Both the position numbers and the translations under genes were made by a program. Shown piece after piece: positions 7,637 through 13,665 of a DNA stretch of 13,762 bases (position 1 is its first letter; the number at the start of each line of letters is the position of its first letter). The notes below the pieces were generated by a model. That model saw nothing but the letters and a program-made list of their open reading frames with translations, was not told the DNA's origin and did not search any database. Source of the stretch: JAFNAG01 sp041501225 (GTDB lineage Bacteria > Acidobacteriota > UBA6911); the NCBI GenBank assembly GCA_041501225.1, contig JBGQNR010000174.1, positions 1 to 13,762 of the forward strand, written 5' to 3'.

Positions 7637-8560
7637 CTACTTCACCAGGTAATGGAAAACCGCCTGCAGGTTGTCGTCAGGCGAGGTGATTTCCTCCAGC
7701 TCGATGCCGCGGTCCAACATGAGCGCGGGGAGGCGGCCATAGAAATCATCCGGCGTGCGCGACTCCACCGTCAGCCCATCCCCGTCGGGGCGGAATCTGA
7801 CGCTTTCCAGGTCTGGAAATCCAACCAGAGCCTCGGCCAGGCGGCGCGGCTCCGGGCATCGTATCGAGATCGTATGCGGGTGCTGGTCGATCAGATCACG
7901 GATCTGGTGGATGTTCCCTTCCGCCAGCACCTGCCCGTTGTGCATCAGCAGGATGGTCGAGGTCATCGCCTCGATCTCGTGCAGAATGTGGCTCGAAACG
8001 ATGACGCATTTCCCGTCGCGCCCCCACTGCCGCACCATCTGGATCACCTCATGCCTTCCGACCGGATCCATCCCTGCCAGCGGCTCGTCCAAAATCAGGA
8101 CTTCGGGATCGTGGGCGATGGCCTGAGCCATTTTGATGCGTTGCCTCATTCCCTTGCTGTAAGCGGCAATCTTCTTGTCGCGGGCCGAGGTGAGTTTGAC
8201 GGTTTCCAGTGCCTGGTCCGTACGCTGGCGGACCTCGCCCTCGCAATAGCCGTGCATCTGCAGCATCGCCGCTAAAAACTCGGCCCCCGTCATGCGCTCA
8301 TAGAAGGAGTCCTGTTCCGGACAGAAACCGATCCGATGGAACAAGGGATAATTGTTCCAGATGCGTCCACCGAACATCGTGACTTCGCCCTGGCTCGGCT
8401 GCAACTGGCCGGTGATCAGCTTCATCAGGGTCGATTTGCCGGCGCCGTTGGGCCCCAACAGCCCGATCACGCCTTGCTCGATCGTGAACGTGACATTGTT
8501 TACGGCAATCACCTGACCGTACCATTTCGAGACGCTGCGCCCTTCTAGAACCGCAGTCAC
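7637..8560 (-). CDS. ABC transporter ATP-binding protein (second ATPase)
   Basis: The 307-residue protein has all nucleotide-binding motifs: Walker A GPNGAGKST (36-44), Q-loop region GFCPEQD (78-84), signature YSKGMRQR (134-141), Walker B VLILDEP (154-160), D-loop GMDP (163-166) and switch His191 in VSSHILHE. The YSKGM signature in place of LSGGQ is normal for ABC-2 exporters of the CcmA group. The C-terminal ~90 residues form the small accessory domain common in these ATPases. The start is GTG at 8560, which overlaps the TGA of the upstream permease (GTGA, 4 bp) and has GGAGG 7 nt before it. It energises export by the adjacent permeases. Confidence 0.95.
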   Translation of the reverse strand: MTAVLEGRSVSKWYGQVIAVNNVTFTIEQGVIGLLGPNGAGKSTLMKLITGQLQPSQGEVTMFGGRIWNNYPLFHRIGFCPEQDSFYERMTGAEFLAAMLQMHGYCEGEVRQRTDQALETVKLTSARDKKIAAYSKGMRQRIKMAQAIAHDPEVLILDEPLAGMDPVGRHEVIQMVRQWGRDGKCVIVSSHILHEIEAMTSTILLMHNGQVLAEGNIHQIRDLIDQHPHTISIRCPEPRRLAEALVGFPDLESVRFRPDGDGLTVESRTPDDFYGRLPALMLDRGIELEEITSPDDNLQAVFHYLVK

Positions 8561-9396
8561 TTCACCACCTCCAACGCGCGCACGCGACTATGAATAATCC
8601 AGATACTGCCTGCCATGACCACGACCAGCGCGAAAGCGGAAACCCATGGGGAAGTCTGGTAGCTCAGTTCACTGCGAAACAGCACGTCCCCCATCTGCGT
8701 CAGATTATGCGAAATCGATATCCACGACACCGAGGTCGTACGCAGCAACGTCGACAGAATGCTGTAGAGGATCTGGCCGAAAAACCAAATAGCCGCAAAG
8801 AAAATGCCGGCGAATCGCGCGCTCCGGTTGAGCGCCGACATGGCGAGCACCACCAGCGCGTTAGTGAAAATGATGATCAGGGAGTAGGCGATAATCGGCA
8901 GCGCCACCCACGCGTATTGCTGCAGGAATTCGAGGTTCGAATGGAAGGCCGCCGCAATCAGGAACAGCAGGATCCCGGGAATCAGCGTCGTCAAGGTCAC
9001 AAAAAACACCACCACGCCAAGCTTGCCGATCAGATAATCGCGCCGCGTGATCGCTTTCGAGAAATAGATCTGCAGCGCATTCGCCTTGAGATCATTCGCG
9101 ATCAGTCCGGCGCCCGCGAAAATCGATATTACGAAAGTAGCAAACAGCTGCTGGGACAGAAACGCCTCGAAAAACTTGGCGTCGATCTTGACCAGCGTGA
9201 TCCGGCCCATCACAACCGCGGCATAAAGCATGACGCAGCGCACCAGGAACGGAATGAGCGAGAGGAAAAGGAGCACCATGAAGCCCCTCTTTTTTGCGAG
9301 CTGGACGATCCCCTGCCTGGTGATCACCCACCAGCGATAGGGGTGCGACGTCCACTCACCCGCCCAATGCTGATAACTCAAATCATGAATGGGCAT
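8557..9396 (-). CDS. ABC-2 type transporter permease (first permease)
   Basis: The 279-residue protein begins with a cytoplasmic stretch rich in aromatic residues. It then has about six hydrophobic segments: roughly residues 38-63, 84-100, 124-151, 162-187, 195-217 and 250-269. NDLKANALQIYFSKAITRRD (101-120) is the coupling motif of ABC-2 permeases. The ATG at 9396 has GGGAG 8 nt upstream. Its TGA overlaps the start of the ATPase gene that follows. The first ATPase gene of the cluster lies 415 bp upstream, beyond REP block B, which is an unusually long gap for an operon of this kind. The export substrate is unknown. Confidence 0.9.
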   Translation of the reverse strand: MPIHDLSYQHWAGEWTSHPYRWWVITRQGIVQLAKKRGFMVLLFLSLIPFLVRCVMLYAAVVMGRITLVKIDAKFFEAFLSQQLFATFVISIFAGAGLIANDLKANALQIYFSKAITRRDYLIGKLGVVVFFVTLTTLIPGILLFLIAAAFHSNLEFLQQYAWVALPIIAYSLIIIFTNALVVLAMSALNRSARFAGIFFAAIWFFGQILYSILSTLLRTTSVSWISISHNLTQMGDVLFRSELSYQTSPWVSAFALVVVMAGSIWIIHSRVRALEVVK

Positions 9397-9527
9397 CTGT
9401 ATTCTCCCAAACCCAAATTCAACCCATCTCCGGTAACGGCGGAGTCATGTTTAGAGAGCCGTAAAACGTAGCATCCCACCGCGCAATGCGTTGACATTCA
9501 TCGTCCTGCAATAGCCGTGACCGTACT

Positions 9528-9765
9528 CAGCCTTGAAGGGCGAAATCCCAGGGCGTGCCTCCCCGCCTCTTGCAGCCCTGGCCGCAAAGCCCTGAAAGGG
9601 CGAAATAGCGAAAGCCCAGGGCGCGAGCCCTGGGTTTTGGAGCCGCGGCCACCAAGCCGTGAAGGGGCGACACAGCCTATGCCGCCCCTTCTGGGCTGGC
9701 TTCAGATCCCATGACGAGACCCAGGGCTTGCGCCCTGGGCTTTCGCTGTCCCGCCCCTTTGGGGC
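9528..9765. repeat. REP-like palindrome block B, inside the ABC gene cluster
   Basis: Two perfect copies of CCCAGGGC-N4-GCCCTGGG are present (9615-9634, loop GCGA; 9720-9739, loop TTGC). A loop-expanded copy is at 9547-9581. These alternate with smaller elements of the GCCYTGAARGGGCGA type (starting at 9530, 9589 and 9655) and of the inverse type (9683-9697 and GCCCC-TTT-GGGGC at 9753-9765). These are the same modules as in block A. The rest of the 9397-9811 gap holds no gene, only a small CTCCG/CGGAG stem near 9429-9445. Confidence 0.8.
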
Positions 9766-9811
9766 TTCATGACGGATGAACACCGCGCCATGAGTCGCTC
9801 TTCATTTGTCA

Positions 9812-10726
9812 CTACTTCTTTTCTGCGATTACCTCGAGGAACACTTCCTCGAGGGAGTGCCGCAACGGAACCAGGTGCCGGATCTGGACTTTCTGGTTGC
9901 GGGCCGCCTGCAGCAAAGCATGGCTGCTGAGATCCCCGTTCATGTGGATCTTGATGACGCCGTCTTCCCCTTCAACGCACTTGCAGCCCATAGTCTCCAG
10001 CTCGGCGCGAAATGCATTGCCGTCTCCCTTTACCCGGCATTCGTACTCTGTGCCTGAGCTGCGCTTCAAGTCCTCGATCTTTCCTGCAGCCAGGCGGCGC
10101 CCTTTGTGAATCACCAGGGCTTCCTTGCATACCCACTCGACGTCGGGCAGGAGATGCGACGAGAGGATGACGTTGATCCCCTTCGAAATGGAGATGTCCC
10201 GCACCAGCTCCAACATTTCGATGCGCCCTTTTGGATCCAACCCATTCGTCGGTTCATCGAGAAAGATGAGCTGCGGATCATGAACCAGGGCCTGCGCAAG
10301 TTTAATGCGCTGTTTCATACCGGTGGAATAAGTCTCGACATTGCGGTAGCGCGCCTCGCCCAGTCCGACGTAATAGAGAATTTCATGGGCGCGCCGCATC
10401 GCGTCCTTGGGCTGCATCCCGGTGAGTTGGCCGGCATAGGCAACAAACGTGACCGCATTCATCCCCGGAATATGGCAGTCGTTCTCGGGCATGTAGCCGA
10501 CCCTCTGCCGGATCGCCAGCTGCTGCGAACGCAGGTCCAGCCCAAGCACGCTGCCGCCGCCGGTTAGAGGGGTGATGAAGCCGAGCAGAGTTTTGAGCAG
10601 GGTGCTCTTGCCGGCGCCATTCGGTCCCAGCAATCCCATGGATCCGCCCTCAAACTGGACGTTGACGCTGTCCAGCACTCTCTGTTTGCCGAAATCGACG
10701 GTGATATTTTCCAGATCGATGATCAA
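9812..10726 (-). CDS. ABC transporter ATP-binding protein (first ATPase)
   Basis: I place the start at TTG 10726. It gives the usual family N-terminus (MIIDLENITVDFGKQRVL) and has GAGG 5 nt upstream. An in-frame TTG at 10759 would add 11 residues but has no ribosome binding site. With this start the 304-residue protein has Walker A GPNGAGKST (34-42), GYMPEND (77-83) at the Q-loop, signature YSTGMKQR (133-140), Walker B LIFLDEP (153-159), NGLDP (161-165) and switch His191 in LSSHLLPD. A ~95-residue accessory domain follows. It is a CcmA-like ABC-2 exporter ATPase and leads the four-gene cluster in transcription order. Whether it shares a transcript with the permease 415 bp downstream depends on read-through of the palindromes in between. 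Confidence 0.92.
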   Translation of the reverse strand: MIIDLENITVDFGKQRVLDSVNVQFEGGSMGLLGPNGAGKSTLLKTLLGFITPLTGGGSVLGLDLRSQQLAIRQRVGYMPENDCHIPGMNAVTFVAYAGQLTGMQPKDAMRRAHEILYYVGLGEARYRNVETYSTGMKQRIKLAQALVHDPQLIFLDEPTNGLDPKGRIEMLELVRDISISKGINVILSSHLLPDVEWVCKEALVIHKGRRLAAGKIEDLKRSSGTEYECRVKGDGNAFRAELETMGCKCVEGEDGVIKIHMNGDLSSHALLQAARNQKVQIRHLVPLRHSLEEVFLEVIAEKK

Positions 10727-10749
10727 AGGGACCTCGCTTTTGTCTCCAT
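10723..10749 (-). promoter_or_regulatory. Possible 8-codon leader ORF coupled to the first ATPase gene
   Basis: On the - strand ATG at 10749 opens METKARSL and ends at TGA 10725-10723. That stop overlaps the TTG start at 10726 (TTGA arrangement). The GAGG for the TTG start (10732-10735) lies inside it. This would allow translational coupling, but the mini-ORF has no clear ribosome binding site of its own. Confidence 0.25.
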
Positions 10750-10849
10750 TGGTACGCAAGAATAGCCATATTAGTTCAATATTTCACTCGGGAAAACCAA
10801 TAAGGGCATCAAAAGCTAAACGCAGTCGCGCATGCGCCGGGGCGAACCT

Positions 10850-11131
10850 AGGAGCCCGTCCGAGAATTAGGAGGGGCCGCGTTCCGAGCGCCGCGGGGAC
10901 AGATGCAAGACGGCGCGACGCAGGCGATGTCGGTGTACATCGTCGAGGAGCGCCAACGCCGTAGATGCCCCCGCGTCGCCGGAACCCGAAGGGCGCATGG
11001 GGATTGCGGAGCGATCTCTGCGTTGCTCGTCGTCTGCTATGGGCCCCGACACCGCCCCCTCCCCCGCCCGCCTTGAGCCCGCCCCCCACCCCCCAGGCCC
11101 GCGACCCCTCCTAATTCTCGGACGGGCTCCT
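10850..11131. repeat. 282-bp palindromic repeat element with 32-bp terminal inverted repeats
   Basis: The left end AGGAGCCCGTCCGAGAATTA... (10850-10881) is matched in inverted orientation at 11100-11131 with a single mismatch. Further in, both arms share weaker blocks such as GGCGATGTCGGTG (10923-10935) and its diverged partner near 11048-11060, so the element is a long imperfect palindrome of two ~140-bp arms. No intact ORF of a known transposase lies inside. No target duplication is obvious at the ends (flanks CCT and GGC). A second copy of the arm begins at 13666. It fits a MITE-like or other non-autonomous dispersed repeat. Confidence 0.85.
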
Positions 11132-11276
11132 GGCTATTATCACCCGGATTTTTCCCGAAGCCGACCACTTTGTGACAGACAACAACCGTCCGTCCCGGAT
11201 CGAAAATCGGACGTTGATGACCGCCAGCAATGAAAATTGACTCAGTAGGAAGGAAGACTGCAGCGCCTAAGATGAA

Positions 11277-11334
11277 TTGACGAATGACGAATGACAGGCG
11301 AAGAGCATTTCTCGCGCCAATCGTCATTCGTCAA
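11277..11334. repeat. 14-bp perfect inverted repeat in a gene-free stretch
   Basis: TTGACGAATGACGA (11277-11290) and TCGTCATTCGTCAA (11321-11334) are exact inverted repeats with a 30-nt loop. The left side also contains a direct GACGAAT repetition (GACGAATGACGAATGAC). It lies 3' of the unknown secreted-protein gene. The stretch 11132-11276 holds no gene that I can support. Confidence 0.7.
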
Positions 11335-11354
11335 TCATCATTTCCTCCGCGGTT

Positions 11355-11398
11355 CAATCCAAAATCCGCAATCCAAAACCCAAAATCCCTAAAATTCC
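11355..11398. repeat. Degenerate tandem of CCAAAAT-type 7-10-mers
   Basis: CAATCCAAAATCC, CAATCCAAAACC, CAAAATCC and TAAAATTCC follow one another and run into the last codons of the gene ending at 11389. This AT-rich simple repeat stands out against the GC-rich surroundings. Confidence 0.5.
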
Positions 11399-12114
11399 AA
11401 CACTCCCTCGTACATGAACTTGGAGACATTGAAGCGCATATCGAGCTTTACCTGCGGGTTGTTGCCCGCCAGCTTGGGAAATTCTGCATAAAAGCGCACA
11501 TCGCCGGTTTTGGCCGTGATGATCGGCTGGTCGTCGACAAGTCGCGGGAAAATGAACTTCGATCCCAAGCCTTCACCGGGCACCAGGGGTTGGTATTCCT
11601 GCAGGAAAATGCGTTTGCCGCCCTTAATGTCGAGATAGGTGTTGTTTTTCAAGGTGCTGGTGATGGCGCTGGTAAAAGCCTGAAATACAGGATTGGTGAA
11701 GCGTTGATCTTTCCCATCGTAGGTCACCGCGATCACGATCGTCTTTTCGTACTTGGCATCAACGAACTGGCGCATCTTCTCGAGTTGCTGAGGCGTGGAT
11801 TGAGATGGCCTGAGTTCCGCCAGTCGCAGGTAAGCCTGGCGAATGGGCTTCGCAGAAAGGAACATGATGTGAAAATTCACACCTGTAGACTGATTCACGG
11901 CACCTTTGCCATCAATAGGCCGAGAGGCAGTGGACCAAGTCGATTCTGTGGTATCCACTTCGCTATAAGTCTGCGCCCAGCCAGAATCGCTAAGAATCTT
12001 CTCGGCATCGTTCGCAGTCCATTGGGTCCAGGGTTTATTCTTCTGGGCGACCGCAATGCCGACGGTCAGGGCCAGCCCGATTAGAATCGTGAGTGCCCTT
12101 GCTTTACTGTTCAT
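11389..12114 (-). CDS. Secreted protein of unknown function
   Basis: The start is set at ATG 12114, because GGAGG (12123-12127) lies 8 nt upstream and the product then begins with a clean signal peptide (MNSKARALTILIGLALTVGIAVAQ, residues 1-24). The frame is open further upstream, but those codons look non-coding. The 241-residue protein has no transmembrane segment after the signal. Near the N-terminus it has PWTQWTANDAEKILSDSGWAQT (residues 29-50). That W-x-x-W...DAEKIL-x-D-S-x-W pattern resembles a family of uncharacterised secreted proteins that I associate with Acidobacteriota. The rest is mixed alpha/beta and ends KLDMRFNVSKFMYEGVLEF. It stands alone between repeat-rich gaps and has its own candidate promoter (12177-12206). 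I do not assign a function. Confidence 0.85.
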   Translation of the reverse strand: MNSKARALTILIGLALTVGIAVAQKNKPWTQWTANDAEKILSDSGWAQTYSEVDTTESTWSTASRPIDGKGAVNQSTGVNFHIMFLSAKPIRQAYLRLAELRPSQSTPQQLEKMRQFVDAKYEKTIVIAVTYDGKDQRFTNPVFQAFTSAITSTLKNNTYLDIKGGKRIFLQEYQPLVPGEGLGSKFIFPRLVDDQPIITAKTGDVRFYAEFPKLAGNNPQVKLDMRFNVSKFMYEGVLEF

Positions 12115-12122
12115 GACACTTT

Positions 12123-12127
12123 CCTCC
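12123..12127 (-). promoter_or_regulatory. Ribosome binding site that fixes the start at 12114
   Basis: GGAGG on the - strand, 8 nt before ATG 12114. It decides against starts at 12219 and at 12129. Confidence 0.8.
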
Positions 12128-12176
12128 ATTAAGTTTCCGCAGATGTGATAGCGATGATTAAGAAAAATCGGAAAAC

Positions 12177-12206
12177 AGTATACTCCTAAACAGATATTAA
12201 AGTCAC
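12177..12206 (-). promoter_or_regulatory. Candidate sigma70-type promoter for the secreted-protein gene
   Basis: On the - strand GTGACT (12201-12206, four of six matches to TTGACA) is followed after 18 bp by TATACT (12177-12182, five of six matches to TATAAT). Transcription would start near 12170, giving a leader of about 55 nt. Confidence 0.4.
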
Positions 12207-12388
12207 AAGAAGGGTTCACGAAAGTGGCAGAAAGAACCGGCGGATGCCTGAGTGGGGGATGCCAGGTCTTTATTAGAGAAGTTCTATATACTCGGCGCCT
12301 GCGGCCGACCTCATGTCAACGCTCTTTGAAGTGGACGGCGTGCACAGCCCGCAGCTCGAGTCTTGCAGCTCTAGGAGCCCGGTCTCGA

Positions 12389-12415
12389 CGTCCGTGATTT
12401 GCATAATCACGGACG
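12389..12415. other. Perfect 11-bp hairpin downstream of the sigma factor gene
   Basis: CGTCCGTGATT (12389-12399) and AATCACGGACG (12405-12415) are exact inverted repeats with loop TGCAT. The hairpin is 62 bp after the sigma gene's stop on the - strand but is not followed by a T run. The rest of 12220-12477 holds no gene that I can support. Confidence 0.6.
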
Positions 12416-12477
12416 CCGGAAATCTTGAACCTCGTAATGGAGCGAATTGATACCTTTGCGGCGGATGCGGTGCGAGG

Positions 12478-12984
12478 TCAGACTCCCTCGAGAGCTAGGA
12501 GCTTTCCCCGAATGCGCAGCATGGCCGTGGTATGAATCTGAGCCACGCGTATCTCCGAGATCCCAAAGATCTGAGCAATCTCCTGCATCGTGAGATCTTC
12601 ATTATGATACAGAGAGACCACCAGTTTTTCGTTCTTGGGGAGTGCGTCGATCGCCTGCACCATGGCCACCCGGAATTCGGATTTGGGATAAACGCAAAAG
12701 GTTTCTTTTTGCTCCGGGTTGGGTATGTATTTGACCAGCGGTCCCAGATCCCCTTCGACATCCGCAGGGGTAAAATCGTCTACACAACCCAGACCAATCC
12801 CCCGGTATCGGTCCAGCAAAGCATATAGCTCTCTCAGGTTGAGTCCCAGTTCATCGCATACATCAAGGTTCGTGGCGGGCCGTTGCAGGCGCGCCTCGCA
12901 AGCCTTGAAAGCTCTCTCTAATGCCATGCACCCATTGTCCGGTACTGTGGAATCCAGGGTTGCCTGAAGTGTCGCTTCCAGCAT
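12478..12984 (-). CDS. FliA/sigma-28-like sigma factor lacking region 2
   Basis: The 168-residue product matches only the C-terminal part of FliA/WhiG-type sigma factors. Residues about 20-67 (MALERAFKACEARLQRPATN...LGLNLRELYALLD) correspond to region 3. Residues 103-163 correspond to region 4, with the -35-binding helix-turn-helix in LTMQEIAQIFGISEIRVAQI (131-150). Region 2, which binds the core enzyme's clamp and the -10 element, is absent; full-length FliA proteins are around 230-260 residues. The start is ATG 12984 with only a weak GGGG upstream. I translated the 13000-13200 region on the - strand and saw no region 2 sequence in any phase, so a simple frameshift is not the explanation. 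It may be a split sigma subunit, a regulator that contacts the beta flap, or a decaying gene. Confidence 0.85.
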   Translation of the reverse strand: MLEATLQATLDSTVPDNGCMALERAFKACEARLQRPATNLDVCDELGLNLRELYALLDRYRGIGLGCVDDFTPADVEGDLGPLVKYIPNPEQKETFCVYPKSEFRVAMVQAIDALPKNEKLVVSLYHNEDLTMQEIAQIFGISEIRVAQIHTTAMLRIRGKLLALEGV

Positions 12985-13576
12985 GCTATTGCCCCGCTAT
13001 GAGAATTAAGAAAGCGTCTGTTATCCTGACACCTTACCTACTATGCAGAATGCGTGCCACAGCGGGACCGAATCTGCTTTATGCCGATTTGAAAGCCTGC
13101 TGGATACGGGGTCTCTGTCTCAGATTCCGGAATATGGGTGCGATGCCAGGTATGCCGCCGGAAAACCCCACGAAATGAGATTTGGAAAAGAAGGCCGGTC
13201 ACAAAGGGAAAAAATTGATAGATATTTTATTGATATATAATAGGTTGCCTGATTTTACTCCATCGCATACCTGGGCGCGTGACCGGGCCGAAGATCATCA
13301 TTCTAACAAAGGTTCTATCAGCCTATTGTGATCGGCGTGTGGCGCGGATTTGCAGGGAGCCGCTTGGCAGCACGATCCCTTTTTTCCGGAGGCGTAGCCC
13401 TTGGATCGGGTGGCAAAACCGATAAAATGATAATTCCCATCACCTTCCGATGCTCATTCTCATCATTCGGAGCTTTTGTTCCAGGGTGGGCAAGACCTGC
13501 ACATCCGCTGTGAGAAAACCGCACATGCGCGCAATGGCTTAACATTGAAATCATTGAATTTGCAGCATCTGGACCG
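12985..13576. other. Gene-free stretch
   Basis: No open frame here has a ribosome binding site or a recognisable product on either strand. The stretch contains an AT-rich island (13206-13243) and otherwise ordinary GC-rich sequence up to the sigma54 site at 13577. Confidence 0.6.
13215..13241 (+). promoter_or_regulatory. AT-rich island with weak promoter resemblance
   Basis: TTGATA (13215-13220) and TATAAT (13236-13241) are present with a 15-bp spacer, shorter than the usual 17. The island is also AT-rich enough to serve the sigma gene on the other strand. No gene follows closely on the + strand. Confidence 0.25.
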
Positions 13577-13592
13577 TGGCACGCAGATTGCT
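13577..13592 (+). promoter_or_regulatory. Consensus sigma54 (RpoN) -24/-12 promoter
   Basis: TGGCACG-CAGA-TTGCT matches the sigma54 consensus TGGCACG-N4-TTGCW at every fixed position, with the invariant GG and GC separated by exactly 10 bp. Transcription would begin near 13604 and run into the repeat copy at 13666 and beyond the window. AT-rich sequence just upstream (13541-13560) could accommodate IHF-type bending. No gene starts downstream within the window. Confidence 0.7.
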
Positions 13593-13665
13593 TCAATTCC
13601 AGGGGGTAGTGTGTAACCTCTTGGCGTGCCTGATTTTCCCGGCGGCCCAAACCCGCGCGTTCTCT

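Noticed and set aside
8590..9471. + strand 293-codon open frame
   Set aside because: Antisense shadow of the ABC-2 permease; its charged, His/Arg/Gln-rich composition is typical of reverse-translated membrane protein.
10828..10837. GCGCATGCGC 10-bp palindrome
   Set aside because: Short self-complementary GC-rich words are expected by chance in this composition.
10784..11089. - strand glycine/arginine-rich open frame in the palindromic element
   Set aside because: Low-complexity translation of GC-rich repeat; the same peptide RPLLILGRAP arises from the second repeat copy, showing it follows the DNA repeat.
11284..12084. + strand 266-codon open frame
   Set aside because: Antisense shadow of the secreted-protein gene, which has a signal peptide, ribosome binding site and promoter.
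13418..13425. FliA-type -10 (ACCGATAA) as a target of the neighbouring sigma-like protein
   Set aside because: Close to GCCGATAA, but no TAAA-type -35 at the right distance, and the protein lacks the -10-reading region.
13328..13513. + strand 61-codon open frame
   Set aside because: GTG start without ribosome binding site and no family resemblance.
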